64,000 bases of DNA from Allobosea sp. WAO (GCF_001509835.1 NZ_JXTJ01000010.1:248001-312000), one strand, 5' to 3'; positions 39,128 to 47,670 are shown, counted from the stretch's first letter. Made by a program: numbers and translations. The notes: generated by a model not told the origin, from the letters alone.

Positions 39128-39190
39128 CGAACCGTCATATAGCCGGGAAATCGGCCCGCATAGACCGGCAGCGCGGCCGCCCGGCGGGAG

Positions 39191-39215
39191 GAAGGGCCGC
39201 GGTCGGCGGCCCTTC
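39191..39215 (-). terminator. Terminator hairpin after the small 39232-39522 gene
   Basis: GAAGGGCCGC and GCGGCCCTTC form a perfect 10-bp stem with a 5-nt loop, 16 nt past the stop codon on the minus strand. No clear T-run, but position and symmetry fit transcription termination. Confidence 0.55.
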
Positions 39216-39231
39216 GATCATGTCGCGCCTG

Positions 39232-39522
39232 TCACTTCACGTGCAGGAGAACGGCGCCTTCCATCACGGTGGGAGCGCCGACGCCGGTATTGGCGGCGTG
39301 CTCCTTGATCCACTCCTTCGCCACTTTCAGGCTTTCATCGGTGCCGGCCTTGTCCTTGCAGACCGTGACGGAAACCCCGCCATCGGCGGTGCGGATCAGC
39401 GCGTAGTTCGAGAAGCCCGTCACTGTCCGCATCAGCTTCTCGACGTCGGCCTTGCGCTTCTCGAGCAGGTCGAAAAGCTCCTTGGCTCCCTTGCCGGAAT
39501 AGGCTCTGACGATTGCGTGCAT
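39232..39522 (-). CDS. Small conserved-looking protein of unknown function
   Basis: A 96-residue soluble protein starting MHAIVRAYSGKGAKELFDLL and containing NYALIRTADGGVSVTVCKDK. The alternating hydrophobic strands and amphipathic helices suggest a small ferredoxin-like or dimeric alpha-beta barrel fold, similar in style to antibiotic-biosynthesis-monooxygenase-like proteins; no catalytic residue can be named. ATG 39522 has a strong GGGAGGA ribosome site. It has its own terminator and is separate from the sensor operon. I do not assign a function. Confidence 0.75.
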   Translation of the reverse strand: MHAIVRAYSGKGAKELFDLLEKRKADVEKLMRTVTGFSNYALIRTADGGVSVTVCKDKAGTDESLKVAKEWIKEHAANTGVGAPTVMEGAVLLHVK

Positions 39523-39714
39523 GGCCAGTCCTCCCTTCAGGGCCCCGCCAGCCGCGATAGCTATGCGCCTCCGCGTAACGCTTGCCAATTCAAGATGACG
39601 CAAGGGAGGGGGGCTTTGGCCCCGGCCCGCCTTGCTCCGGCGAGGTAACCCATTCGCTCCACACAGGGCGGCAAGGCGAAAGAACGGGTGAGACAGCGCA
39701 GCATGCAGTTGCGG

Positions 39715-39732
39715 CAGTCATGAAACTGTCAC
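39715..39732 (+). promoter_or_regulatory. PHO box upstream of the DUF47-pit operon
   Basis: CAGTCAT-GAAA-CTGTCAC matches the PhoB box (two CTGTCAT-like repeats 11 nt apart): 13 of 14 repeat bases fit if the terminal C/T is allowed. It ends 75 nt before the GTG start of the DUF47 gene. In Sinorhizobium meliloti the equivalent orfA-pit operon is repressed by PhoB in low phosphate. Confidence 0.7.
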
Positions 39733-39807
39733 ACAAGCTGCCGGCAATTCGGCTTGTTTTTCGCTGTTGGCGGCGAGGCTGGCCGTGCGATCACGACGAG
39801 GTGCGCG

Positions 39808-40452
39808 GTGCTCGGCTGGTTCCAGAAGCTGCTTCCGAAAGAACCCAAGTTCTTCGATCTGTTCGAGGCGCATGCGGTCCCGCTGGTGGCTGGGGCGAAG
39901 GCGCTGGATGCGCTGCTCTCCGGGCGGATGCCAGTCGAGGCCGGCTGTGCCGAGATCTTCAAGCAGGAGGATCTGGCCGACGAGGTCGCTGGCGAGGTCA
40001 TGCTGGAGACGGGGCGCAGCTTCATCACACCGTTCGACCGCGGCGACATCGAGGAGCTGATCGGCTCGATGGACGATGCCATCGACCAGATGAAGAAGAC
40101 CGCCAAGGCGATCACGCTCTACGAGGTCGAGGCTTTCGAGCCCGGCATGGCCGAGCTCGGCGCGGTGATCGTGAAGGCTTCGGAGCGTGTCTCCGTCCTG
40201 CTGCCGATGCTGCGGGACATCAAGAAGCATGCGATCGCGATCGGAGCCCTCGCGAAGGAGATCGGCGCGATCGAGGAGCATTCCGACGAGATCCATGGCG
40301 ACGGCCTGAAGGCGCTGTTCCGGGCGCATCGGGGCGGCGACGCCATGGGCTTCATCGTCGGTGCCGAGATCTACGACCATCTCGAGAAGGTGGTCGACCG
40401 GCTCGAGGATGTCGCCAAGCGGGTCAGCCGCATCGTGCTCGAACATCTCTAG
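39808..40452 (+). CDS. DUF47 / PhoU-like Pit accessory protein
   Basis: A 214-residue all-helical cytoplasmic protein of the DUF47 family. Recognisable stretches are GWFQKLLPKEPKFFDLFEAH and ITPFDRGDIEELIGSMDDAI, the latter being the acidic metal-binding type motif also seen in PhoU. DUF47 proteins are co-encoded with Pit phosphate carriers and probably modulate them. GTG 39808 is chosen because GAGG lies 6 nt upstream and the family N-terminus starts there. Twelve nucleotides separate it from pit. The upstream PHO box predicts phosphate control. Confidence 0.9.
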   Translation: MLGWFQKLLPKEPKFFDLFEAHAVPLVAGAKALDALLSGRMPVEAGCAEIFKQEDLADEVAGEVMLETGRSFITPFDRGDIEELIGSMDDAIDQMKKTAKAITLYEVEAFEPGMAELGAVIVKASERVSVLLPMLRDIKKHAIAIGALAKEIGAIEEHSDEIHGDGLKALFRAHRGGDAMGFIVGAEIYDHLEKVVDRLEDVAKRVSRIVLEHL

Positions 40453-40464
40453 GCGGCACGCGCC

Positions 40465-41478
40465 GTGGACCTTTCGAGTGTCGCCACCGCCCTGATCTTC
40501 CTGATCGCCGTCGCCCTGCTGTTCGACTTCCTGAACGGCCTGCACGACGCGGCGAATTCGATCGCCACCATCGTCTCGACGCGGGTGCTGGCGCCGCAAT
40601 GGGCGGTGTTCTGGGCCGCCTTCTTCAATTTCATCGCCTTCATGTTCTTCGGGCTGCACGTCGCCCAGACCGTCGGCTCGGGCATCATCCAGGCGGCGAT
40701 CGTCGACGACCGGGTGATCTTCGGTGCGCTGACCGGCGCCATCGCCTGGAACGTGCTGACCTGGATCGCCGGCATCCCGTCGAGCTCATCGCATGCGCTG
40801 ATCGGCGGTCTGGTCGGGGCGGGCCTCGCCAAGGCGGGCTTCTCCTCGATCGTCTGGTGGGGGCTCGGCAAGACCTTCGTCGCGATCTTCATGTCGCCGG
40901 CGATCGGCTTCGCGCTGGCGCTGCTGCTGGTGCTGATCGTCTCCTGGAGCTTTCTGAAGGTGGCGCCAATTAAGGCCGACAGCACCTTCCGGGCGCTGCA
41001 ATTCGTCTCAGCCTCGCTCTACTCGCTCGGCCATGGCGCCAATGACGCGCAGAAGACGATGGGCATCATCGCCGTGCTCTTGTTCTCGCACGGCATGATG
41101 GGCGACACCTTCTCGGTGCCGTTCTGGGTGGTGATCTCCTGCCAGGCGGCGATGGCGCTCGGCACGCTCTGCGGCGGCTGGCGCATCGTCCACACCATGG
41201 GCTCGAAGATCACCAGGCTGACGCCGCAGCAGGGCTTCTGCGCCGAGACCGGCGGGGCGATCACCCTGTTCATGGCGACCTATCTCGGCATCCCCGTCTC
41301 GACCACGCACACCATCACCGGCGCGATCATCGGTGTCGGCGCGGCCCGTCGGATGGCTGCGGTGCGGTGGGGCGTGGCGCGCGGCATCGTCTTCGCGTGG
41401 ATCGTGACGATGCCGGCGGCCGGTGCGATTTCGGCCATGGCCTATTTCCTGTCCGGCTACTTCCTGACCGGGCGCTGA
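40465..41478 (+). CDS. pit: Low-affinity inorganic phosphate transporter
   Basis: A 337-residue membrane protein of the PiT family, moving phosphate with a metal cation and protons. Both family repeats are present: FLNGLHDAANSIATIVSTRV in the first and LGHGANDAQKTMGIIAVLLF in the second. About ten membrane helices. The start is GTG 40465. Second gene of the DUF47-pit operon; the arrangement equals orfA-pit of Sinorhizobium meliloti. Confidence 0.92.
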   Translation: MDLSSVATALIFLIAVALLFDFLNGLHDAANSIATIVSTRVLAPQWAVFWAAFFNFIAFMFFGLHVAQTVGSGIIQAAIVDDRVIFGALTGAIAWNVLTWIAGIPSSSSHALIGGLVGAGLAKAGFSSIVWWGLGKTFVAIFMSPAIGFALALLLVLIVSWSFLKVAPIKADSTFRALQFVSASLYSLGHGANDAQKTMGIIAVLLFSHGMMGDTFSVPFWVVISCQAAMALGTLCGGWRIVHTMGSKITRLTPQQGFCAETGGAITLFMATYLGIPVSTTHTITGAIIGVGAARRMAAVRWGVARGIVFAWIVTMPAAGAISAMAYFLSGYFLTGR

Positions 41479-41500
41479 GGGCGGCCCGGCACCGCGAGCC

Positions 41501-42589
41501 TCAGGGCAGGTTCTCGCGCAGCACGATCTCCGTGCTGGGCCGGCTCGTGCCCTCGGTCGCCGGTCGCCCGGCCCGGAGATTGGCGAAGATCGAGACGCAG
41601 GTCATCAGCGTCGCCTGCGGGTGTTGGGTGATCACCGCGTCCATGGTGCCGTCGATCAGCAGAGCACGGGTGTCCGGCGTCAGGCCATGGCCGACGAAGA
41701 CGACCTCGTGCTGGCGTACCGTCTCCTTCAGGGCCCGGCCTATGCCCTCGGCGCCGCCGCCGATATTGTAGATGCCCGCGAGGTCCGGATGCTGCGCCAG
41801 CAGGGTCTTTGTCTGCCGGTAGTTCTGGCCCTCGTCGTCATGCCCTTCGCGCAGGCCGACGACCTCGATCGCCGGATAAAGCTCCTGGAACAGGTGAAGG
41901 AAGCCCATCTCGCGCTCCTCATGGGCGCGATAGCTCAGGCTGCCGGCGATCATCGCGACCTTGGCCGGACGGCGGCCGATGAAGCGCGCGACGAGATAAC
42001 CGGCGGTGCGCCCGGCCGAGCGGTTGTCGAGGCCGACATAGGCGACGCGGCGGCTGTTGGCGATGTCGGAGATCAGCGTCACCATCGGCACGCCGCGCTC
42101 GGCGAGGCCGTCGACCGCCTCGCGCACGGAAGGGTGCTCCAGCGCCATGAAGGCGATGCCGTCGACGTCGCGTCCTGCCTGGCGCAAATGCTGGGCGAGA
42201 AGCTCGGGCTTGAAGCTCTCGATGTATTCGACGCGGGCGCGCATGTTGAAGGAGGCGAGCTGGTCCTGCGCACCGGCGATCTGGCGGCCGAGCAGGCTGA
42301 GGAAGCGGTTGGTGCCGGCCGGCAACAGGAAGGCTAGTCGGAGCGGCCGCAACGCGCTGGCGGGGAGGGCGCCTTCCATGACGTAGCCGAGCTCTCCGGC
42401 CGCCTTGAGCACGCGCTGTACCGTTGCGGCCCGCACGCCCGGCCGCTGGTTCAGCACGCGGTCGACGGTCGCGGTCGAGACGCCCGCGAGCTTCGCGACA
42501 TCTTCGACCCGCGCCATCTGGCGCCGGCGTGGAGCGGCCTCCGAGTTCGCCTCCAGAAGCTGTGCGGGCGTCGAAACCGGGATGTTCAT
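41501..42589 (-). CDS. LacI-family transcriptional regulator
   Basis: A 362-residue repressor-type regulator. The helix-turn-helix is VEDVAKLAGVSTATVDRVLN, preceded by an unusual 25-residue N-terminal extension; the sugar-binding domain follows (LRLAFLLPAGTNRFLSLLGR onward, with NIGGGAEGIGRALKE). ATG 42589 is used; a start at 42517 directly before the helix-turn-helix is possible but has no ribosome site. Divergent from the TRAP/RuBisCO-like operon, which it almost certainly controls. The domain resembles those sensing sugars or sugar acids. Confidence 0.9.
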   Translation of the reverse strand: MNIPVSTPAQLLEANSEAAPRRRQMARVEDVAKLAGVSTATVDRVLNQRPGVRAATVQRVLKAAGELGYVMEGALPASALRPLRLAFLLPAGTNRFLSLLGRQIAGAQDQLASFNMRARVEYIESFKPELLAQHLRQAGRDVDGIAFMALEHPSVREAVDGLAERGVPMVTLISDIANSRRVAYVGLDNRSAGRTAGYLVARFIGRRPAKVAMIAGSLSYRAHEEREMGFLHLFQELYPAIEVVGLREGHDDEGQNYRQTKTLLAQHPDLAGIYNIGGGAEGIGRALKETVRQHEVVFVGHGLTPDTRALLIDGTMDAVITQHPQATLMTCVSIFANLRAGRPATEGTSRPSTEIVLRENLP

Positions 42590-42617
42590 TCCATCAAAAA
42601 CCATCACAAAATGATCT

Positions 42618-42629
42618 TGATGACCATCA
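42618..42629. promoter_or_regulatory. Palindrome in the LacI-TRAP divergent gap
   Basis: TGATG-AC-CATCA has 5-bp arms; a wider ATCAC/GTGAT pair (42603-42607 and 42633-42637) encloses it. The site lies 29 nt before the LacI gene start and about 75 nt before the dctP start, a plausible LacI-family operator. Confidence 0.45.
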
Positions 42630-42702
42630 GACGTGATTTCTATCCTGAGTGCAAGACGATCAAGAGCAATCAAATCGCATCAAGCGAACCTGGGAGGACA
42701 TC

Positions 42703-43719
42703 ATGACCGGACTGACCCGCCGCGCTGCGTTGCAGAGCCTCGCCGCCGTTCCCGCTGCTTCGCTGATCGGCATGCCGATGATCGCGCGGGCCGCCGAGAT
42801 CGAGCTGAAATACGGCAACAACCTGCCGCTCAGCCATCCGCTCAACATCCGCGCCCAGCAGGCGGCCGAACGCGTCGCCAAGGAGACGAACGGCCGGGTC
42901 GAGATCAAGATCTTCCCCAACAACCAGCTCGGCGGCGACACCGACATGCTGAGCCAGGTCCGCAATGGCGGCATCACCTTCTTCACGCCGTCGGCGCTGG
43001 TGATCGCGACGCTGGTGCCGGTAGCGGCGATCAACGCCGTTGGCTTCGCCTTCGCCGACTATGATCAGGTCTGGAAGGCAATGGACGGGCCGGTCGGCGC
43101 GCATGTCCGCGCCGCCATCGAGAAGGTGAACCTCTATGCCTTCGAGAAGATGTGGGACAACGGCTTTCGCCAGATGACCACCTCGGGCAAACCGATCGAG
43201 CAGGCGGCCGACATGGCCTCGCTGAAGATCCGCGTGCCGGTCTCGCCGCTCTCGATCTCGATGTTCAAGGCGCTCGGCGCTGCCCCCGCCAGCCTGCAGT
43301 TCTCGGAGGTCTATTCGGCGCTGCAGACCAGGGTGGTCGACGCGCAGGAGAACCCGCTGCCGATCATCCAGGTCGCCAAGCTGTTCGAGGTGCAGAAGCA
43401 CTGCGCGATCTCGAACCATATCTGGGACGGGTTCTGGTTCATCGCCAACGGGCGCGCCTGGCGCGGCCTGCCGCCCGACATCCAGAAGATCGTGGCCTCC
43501 GCCATCAACGATGCCGGCGTCGCCCAGCGCGGCGACATCAAGAGCCTGAACGAGACCGTCCAGGCCGACCTTCAGTCGAAGGGGCTTTCCTTCAACAAGA
43601 CCAATCCGGACAGCTTCCGGGCCAAGCTGCGCGAAGGCGGCTTCTACAAGGAATGGCAGGAGCGCTTCGGCGCCGAGGCCTGGGGCCTGCTCGAAGGCGC
43701 GGTCGGCAAGCTCGCTTGA
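42703..43719 (+). CDS. TRAP transporter substrate-binding protein, DctP family
   Basis: A 338-residue periplasmic protein. The N-terminus TGLTRRAALQSLAAVPAASL carries a twin-arginine pattern, suggesting Tat export; the mature protein starts near AAEIELKYGNNLPLSHPLNI. The DctP fold is supported by GRVEIKIFPNNQLGGDTDML. ATG 42703 follows GGGAGGA. The ligand is probably an acid sugar feeding the RuBisCO-like protein and kinase encoded downstream. A perfect 12-bp hairpin follows the gene. Confidence 0.92.
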   Translation: MTGLTRRAALQSLAAVPAASLIGMPMIARAAEIELKYGNNLPLSHPLNIRAQQAAERVAKETNGRVEIKIFPNNQLGGDTDMLSQVRNGGITFFTPSALVIATLVPVAAINAVGFAFADYDQVWKAMDGPVGAHVRAAIEKVNLYAFEKMWDNGFRQMTTSGKPIEQAADMASLKIRVPVSPLSISMFKALGAAPASLQFSEVYSALQTRVVDAQENPLPIIQVAKLFEVQKHCAISNHIWDGFWFIANGRAWRGLPPDIQKIVASAINDAGVAQRGDIKSLNETVQADLQSKGLSFNKTNPDSFRAKLREGGFYKEWQERFGAEAWGLLEGAVGKLA

Positions 43720-43741
43720 GCGAGTCGACCCATCGGATCAA

Positions 43742-43777
43742 GGTCATCCCGGGCCTCCTGTAATCCCCGGGATGACC
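43742..43777 (+). terminator. Perfect 12-bp hairpin between dctP and dctQM
   Basis: GGTCATCCCGGG and CCCGGGATGACC pair around a 12-nt loop, 22 nt after the dctP stop. No T-run. It could attenuate transcription or protect the dctP message; its GTCATCCC/GGGATGAC ends also resemble the family E elements. Confidence 0.6.
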
Positions 43778-43803
43778 GCGAATAGGAAATGAAGGAAATC
43801 GCC

Positions 43804-45681
43804 ATGGCCGGGCATATCGCCATGATGCCGTCGCACGCTTTGCCTGCGACGGGCCTTGGACGCTTCGTCGGCCGGCTCGACCATGCGGTCGGCTCGCTGG
43901 TCGAGGCGGTTGCGGCCGTGCTCGTCCTGACCGAGATCGTCATCCTCGGCGCCGGCGTCACCGCCCGGTACGCCTTCCACGCCCCGCTGGTCTGGTCGGA
44001 TGAACTCGCCTCGATCCTGTTCCTCTGGCTCTCCATGCTCGGAGCCGTCGTCGCGCTCCGGCGCGGCGAACATATGCGGATGACCGGCCTCGTCAGCCGC
44101 GTCGGGCCGCAAACGCGGCTCCTGCTCGAGGCGCTCGCCATCACCGCCGCGATCGCCTTCCTGGTGATGATCCTGCCGGATGCGCTAGACTATGCCGAGG
44201 AGGAGCGCTTCATCGTCACGCCGGCGCTGGAGATCGCCAATAGCTGGCGCGCCGCGGCGCTGCCGATCGGCATCGTCTTGATGCTGTTCGCCGCCTTCTG
44301 CCGGCTGATGCGCTTCGGCTCCTGGAAAACCGTCGTGCTGGCGGCCGGGATAACTGCGGCGCTGGTCGCCCTGTTCTACGTCGTAGGCCCCGCGCTGAAG
44401 CCGCTCGGCAAGCTCAACCTCTTGATCTTCTTTGTCGGCATCGTCGCAGCCAACGTCTTCGCCGGCGTTCCGATCGCATTCTCCTTCGCGCTCGCCACCT
44501 TCGGCTATCTCTCGCTGACGACCTCGACGCCGATGATCGTCATGGTCGGCCGGCTCGATGAGGGCATGAGCCATCTCATCCTGCTCGCCGTGCCGCTCTT
44601 CATCTTCCTGGGCGCGCTGATCGAGATGACCGGTATGGCCCGCGCCATGATCCAGTTCCTGGCGTCGCTGCTCGGCCATGTCCGGGGCGGGCTCTCCTAT
44701 GTGCTGGTCGGCGCGATGTATCTGGTCTCCGGCATCTCCGGCTCTAAGATCGCCGACATGGCCGCGATCGCGCCGGTGCTCTTCCCGGAGATGCAGAAGC
44801 GCGGCGCCAAGCCGGGCGATCTCGTCGCGCTCCTCTCGGCGACCGGCGCGCAGACCGAGACGATCCCTCCCTCGATCGTGCTGATCACCATCGGCTCGGT
44901 CACCGGCGTCTCGATCGCGGCCCTGTTCACCGGCGGCATGCTGCCGGCCGTCGTGCTCGGCATCGCGCTCTGCTTCGTCGTCTGGCGGCGCAACCGGGGT
45001 GAGGACCTCAGCCATGTCACCAAATACTCGAAGCGCGAGATCGGCCGACTCTGCCTGATCGCGGCGCCCGCCATCGCGCTGCCCTTCGTGATCCGCGCTG
45101 CGGTGGTCGAGGGCGTCGCCACCGCGACCGAGGTCTCGACCATCGGCATCGCATATGCCGTGCTGGCCGGCATCCTGATCTATCGCCAGTTCGACTGGCG
45201 CCGGCTCAAGGGCATGCTGGTAGACACAGCCTCCCTCACGGGCGCGATCATCTTCATCATCGGTTGCGCGACGGCGATGGCCTGGGGGCTGACGCAGTCG
45301 GGCTTCTCGCAGGACCTCGCCAAGGTCATGGCGGCGGTGCCCGGCGGCACCTGGGGTTTCCTCGCCATCTCGATCGTCGCCTTCGTCATCCTCGGCAGCG
45401 TGCTCGAGGGCATCCCGGCGATCGTGCTGTTCGGCCCGCTGCTCTTCCCGATAGCCAAGCAGATCGGCGTGCACGAGGTGCATTACGCGATGGTGGTGAT
45501 CTTCGCGATGGGCATCGGGCTTTTCGCGCCACCCTTCGGCGTCGGTTACTACGGCGCCTGCGCGATCTCGAAGATCAATCCCGACGAGGGGCTGAAATAT
45601 ATCTGGGGTTATGTGCTCGCCCTGCTGGTCGGCCTCGTCATCGTCGCCGCCGTGCCGTGGATCTCCATCGGCTTCCTCTGA
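43804..45681 (+). CDS. TRAP transporter fused permease (DctQ-DctM)
   Basis: A 625-residue inner-membrane protein. The first 190 residues form a DctQ domain (GAGVTARYAFHAPLVWSDEL, the family motif), fused to a DctM domain from about residue 195 (IFFVGIVAANVFAGVPIAFS, SGISGSKIADMAAIAPVLFP). ATG 43804 has AAGGA upstream; ATG 43789 is possible. With the DctP protein it forms a complete sodium-coupled importer. The VOC gene follows after 30 nt. Confidence 0.92.
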   Translation: MAGHIAMMPSHALPATGLGRFVGRLDHAVGSLVEAVAAVLVLTEIVILGAGVTARYAFHAPLVWSDELASILFLWLSMLGAVVALRRGEHMRMTGLVSRVGPQTRLLLEALAITAAIAFLVMILPDALDYAEEERFIVTPALEIANSWRAAALPIGIVLMLFAAFCRLMRFGSWKTVVLAAGITAALVALFYVVGPALKPLGKLNLLIFFVGIVAANVFAGVPIAFSFALATFGYLSLTTSTPMIVMVGRLDEGMSHLILLAVPLFIFLGALIEMTGMARAMIQFLASLLGHVRGGLSYVLVGAMYLVSGISGSKIADMAAIAPVLFPEMQKRGAKPGDLVALLSATGAQTETIPPSIVLITIGSVTGVSIAALFTGGMLPAVVLGIALCFVVWRRNRGEDLSHVTKYSKREIGRLCLIAAPAIALPFVIRAAVVEGVATATEVSTIGIAYAVLAGILIYRQFDWRRLKGMLVDTASLTGAIIFIIGCATAMAWGLTQSGFSQDLAKVMAAVPGGTWGFLAISIVAFVILGSVLEGIPAIVLFGPLLFPIAKQIGVHEVHYAMVVIFAMGIGLFAPPFGVGYYGACAISKINPDEGLKYIWGYVLALLVGLVIVAAVPWISIGFL

Positions 45682-45711
45682 TTCCCCTCTCGAAAGCGAA
45701 AGACCAAAGCC

Positions 45712-46266
45712 ATGAGCCGCTTCTTCGGCCAGATCCGCCAGGCCGGCTATGTCGTCCCCGATATCGAGGCGGCGATGGACTACTGGAGCCGGGTGCTCGG
45801 CGTCGGCCCGTTCTTCTACAATCCGAAGGTGCCGATCAAAAACTACCGGTACAAGGGCGAGGAGTACGAGCCGCATAATTCAGTGGCACTCGCCAATTCC
45901 GGACCGTTGCAGATCGAACTGATCCAGTGCCGCAACGCCGTGCCGTCCATGTACAAGGACTTCACCGATGCCGGGCATACCGGCCTGCAGCATGTCGCCT
46001 ACTGGACCTCGGACTACGATGCAGACATGGAGCGGCTGCTCGCCGAGGGCTTCAAGCCGGTGATGTCGGGCGAGGTCGGCGAGCGCGGACGCTTCGTCTA
46101 TTTCGACACCCACTACCATCCCGGCACGGTGATCGAGCTCTCCGAGGTCGCCGGCCCCAAGGGCGAGATGTTCCGCCTGATCCGCGAGGCCGCGGAGACC
46201 TGGGACGGCAAGGACCCGGTGCGGCCGTTTCCGGATCTCAGCAGGCTCGCCGCTGCAGCGGGTTGA
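45712..46266 (+). CDS. VOC-superfamily protein (Glyoxalase_4-like)
   Basis: A 184-residue protein with a vicinal oxygen chelate fold: the first module QIRQAGYVVPDIEAAMDYWS, the second TGLQHVAYWTSDYDADMERL, with potential metal ligands His (LQHVAYW), Glu (IELIQ) and Glu (IELSEV). VOC enzymes act as isomerases, epimerases, lyases or dioxygenases with a divalent metal. Lying between the transporter and the RuBisCO-like protein, it may rearrange the sugar acid before phosphorylation. That role is inference; no partner of this type is part of the published apionate pathways as I know them. Confidence 0.82.
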   Translation: MSRFFGQIRQAGYVVPDIEAAMDYWSRVLGVGPFFYNPKVPIKNYRYKGEEYEPHNSVALANSGPLQIELIQCRNAVPSMYKDFTDAGHTGLQHVAYWTSDYDADMERLLAEGFKPVMSGEVGERGRFVYFDTHYHPGTVIELSEVAGPKGEMFRLIREAAETWDGKDPVRPFPDLSRLAAAAG

Positions 46267-46285
46267 AGGCGCGCGGCATACAGTG

Positions 46286-46367
46286 CGTCATGGCCGGGCT
46301 TGACCCGGCTATCTCGGAAACCAGCGCTTCTGGTCATGAGATTCTCGGGGCGAGCCCGAGATTGACG
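46286..46367. repeat. Intergenic palindromic element, family D copy 2
   Basis: An 82-nt element bounded by CGTCAT and TTGACG, inside the operon between the VOC and RuBisCO-like genes. Hairpins: GCCGGGC/CCCGGC-type arms, then ATTCTCGGG/CCCGAGATT. Related to copies at 11051 and 54699. Confidence 0.65.
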
Positions 46368-46395
46368 CCCTCCGGGAACGACCAGGATTGCGCAG

Positions 46396-47670
46396 ATGAC
46401 GAACAATCGCTTCGAAGCCTCCTATCTGATCGAGACGCCGCTCGACCCGCGCAAGGTCGCGGAGGTGATGGCGGGCGAGCAATCCTGCGGCACGTTCACC
46501 CGCGTCGCCGGCGAAACCGATGCGTTGCGCGAGCGGGCGCGGGCCGTCGTCACCAATGTGGCGGTTCTCGAAACAGCGGACGAGCCGAGCCTTCCCAATG
46601 CCTGGCTGGCGCGCAAGGGCGTCGCCGGGCCGTGGCGGCGGGCGCGCGTCACCATCTCCTTCCCGGTCGACAATGTCGGTGCCAATCTCGCGACGCTGGC
46701 CTCGATCGTCGCCGGCAATCTCTACGATCTCGGCGAGGTCACGGGTCTTCGGCTCGACACGATCACGCTGCCCTGGTCGTTCCGACGGCGCTTTCCGATG
46801 CCGGCGCAGGGCATCGCGGGAACGCGCCGGCTTGCCGGGGTCGCCAGCGGGCCGCTGGTCGGCTCGATCATCAAGCCCAATGTGGGCTTGAGCGCAGATG
46901 AGACGGCCGAGCTGGTCGCGGGGCTCTGCGAAGCCGGGCTCGACTTCATCAAGGATGACGAGATCTGCGCCGATCCGGTGCATGCGCCGCTGGCGCAGCG
47001 CGTGCCGGCGGTGATGGCCGCGGTCAGGCGCCATCAGGACAAAACCGGCAAGGCGGTGATGATCGCCTTCAACATCACCGACGAGACCGACGCGATGCGC
47101 CGCCATGCCGACCTCGTGGCGCGCGAGGGCGGCACCTGCGTGATGGCGAGCCTGAACTGGTGCGGCTTCTCGGCCATCGAGACTCTGCGGCGCTCGACCG
47201 ACCTCGCCCTGCACGGGCACCGCAACGGCTATGGCGCGATCTCGCGCCACCCGCTACTCGGCATCTCCTTCCAGGCCTATCAGACGCTCTGGCGCCTCGC
47301 CGGTGTCGACCACATGCATGTCCATGGCGTGCAGGGGAAGTTTGCTCAGGAGGACGAGGAGGTCGTCTCCTCGGCACGGGACTGCGTGACGCCGCTGACC
47401 GACGGCGCCGACGACCGGGTCATGCCGGCCTTCTCCTCCGGGCAATGGGCCGGCACGGCCCAGCCGACCTTCGACGCGATCGGCCATGCCGATCTGCTGT
47501 TCATGGCGGGCGGCGGCATCCTCGCCCATCCCGGCGGTCCGGCGGCCGGCGTCGCCAGCATCCGCCAGGCCTGGGAGGCGGTGGCTGGCGGGGTGCCGGT
47601 CGCGGAGGCGGCGCAGCAGCACCCGGAACTGAAGCAGGCGCTCGCCTTCTTCGGCGCGGCGGCGGGCTGA
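46396..47670 (+). CDS. RuBisCO-like protein (form IV), OiaC/OiaX-like
   Basis: A 424-residue member of the RuBisCO large-subunit superfamily. The carbamylation and metal motif is intact (Lys186-Asp-Asp-Glu in LDFIKDDE). The lysine equivalent to Lys175 is kept (Lys160 in SIIKPNVGL) but the Lys177 position is Asn162. The loop-6 lysine is present (Lys315, VHGVQGKF), as are His275-Arg276 (LHGHRNG) and the GGGILAHPGG phosphate loop; the Ser379 region reads PAFSSGQW. Such a pattern points to enolase-type chemistry other than CO2 fixation. Neighbouring acid-sugar kinase and TRAP genes match D-apionate clusters, in which such proteins decarboxylate or transcarboxylate 3-oxo-isoapionate 4-phosphate. 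Exact reaction is inference. Confidence 0.9.
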   Translation: MTNNRFEASYLIETPLDPRKVAEVMAGEQSCGTFTRVAGETDALRERARAVVTNVAVLETADEPSLPNAWLARKGVAGPWRRARVTISFPVDNVGANLATLASIVAGNLYDLGEVTGLRLDTITLPWSFRRRFPMPAQGIAGTRRLAGVASGPLVGSIIKPNVGLSADETAELVAGLCEAGLDFIKDDEICADPVHAPLAQRVPAVMAAVRRHQDKTGKAVMIAFNITDETDAMRRHADLVAREGGTCVMASLNWCGFSAIETLRRSTDLALHGHRNGYGAISRHPLLGISFQAYQTLWRLAGVDHMHVHGVQGKFAQEDEEVVSSARDCVTPLTDGADDRVMPAFSSGQWAGTAQPTFDAIGHADLLFMAGGGILAHPGGPAAGVASIRQAWEAVAGGVPVAEAAQQHPELKQALAFFGAAAG

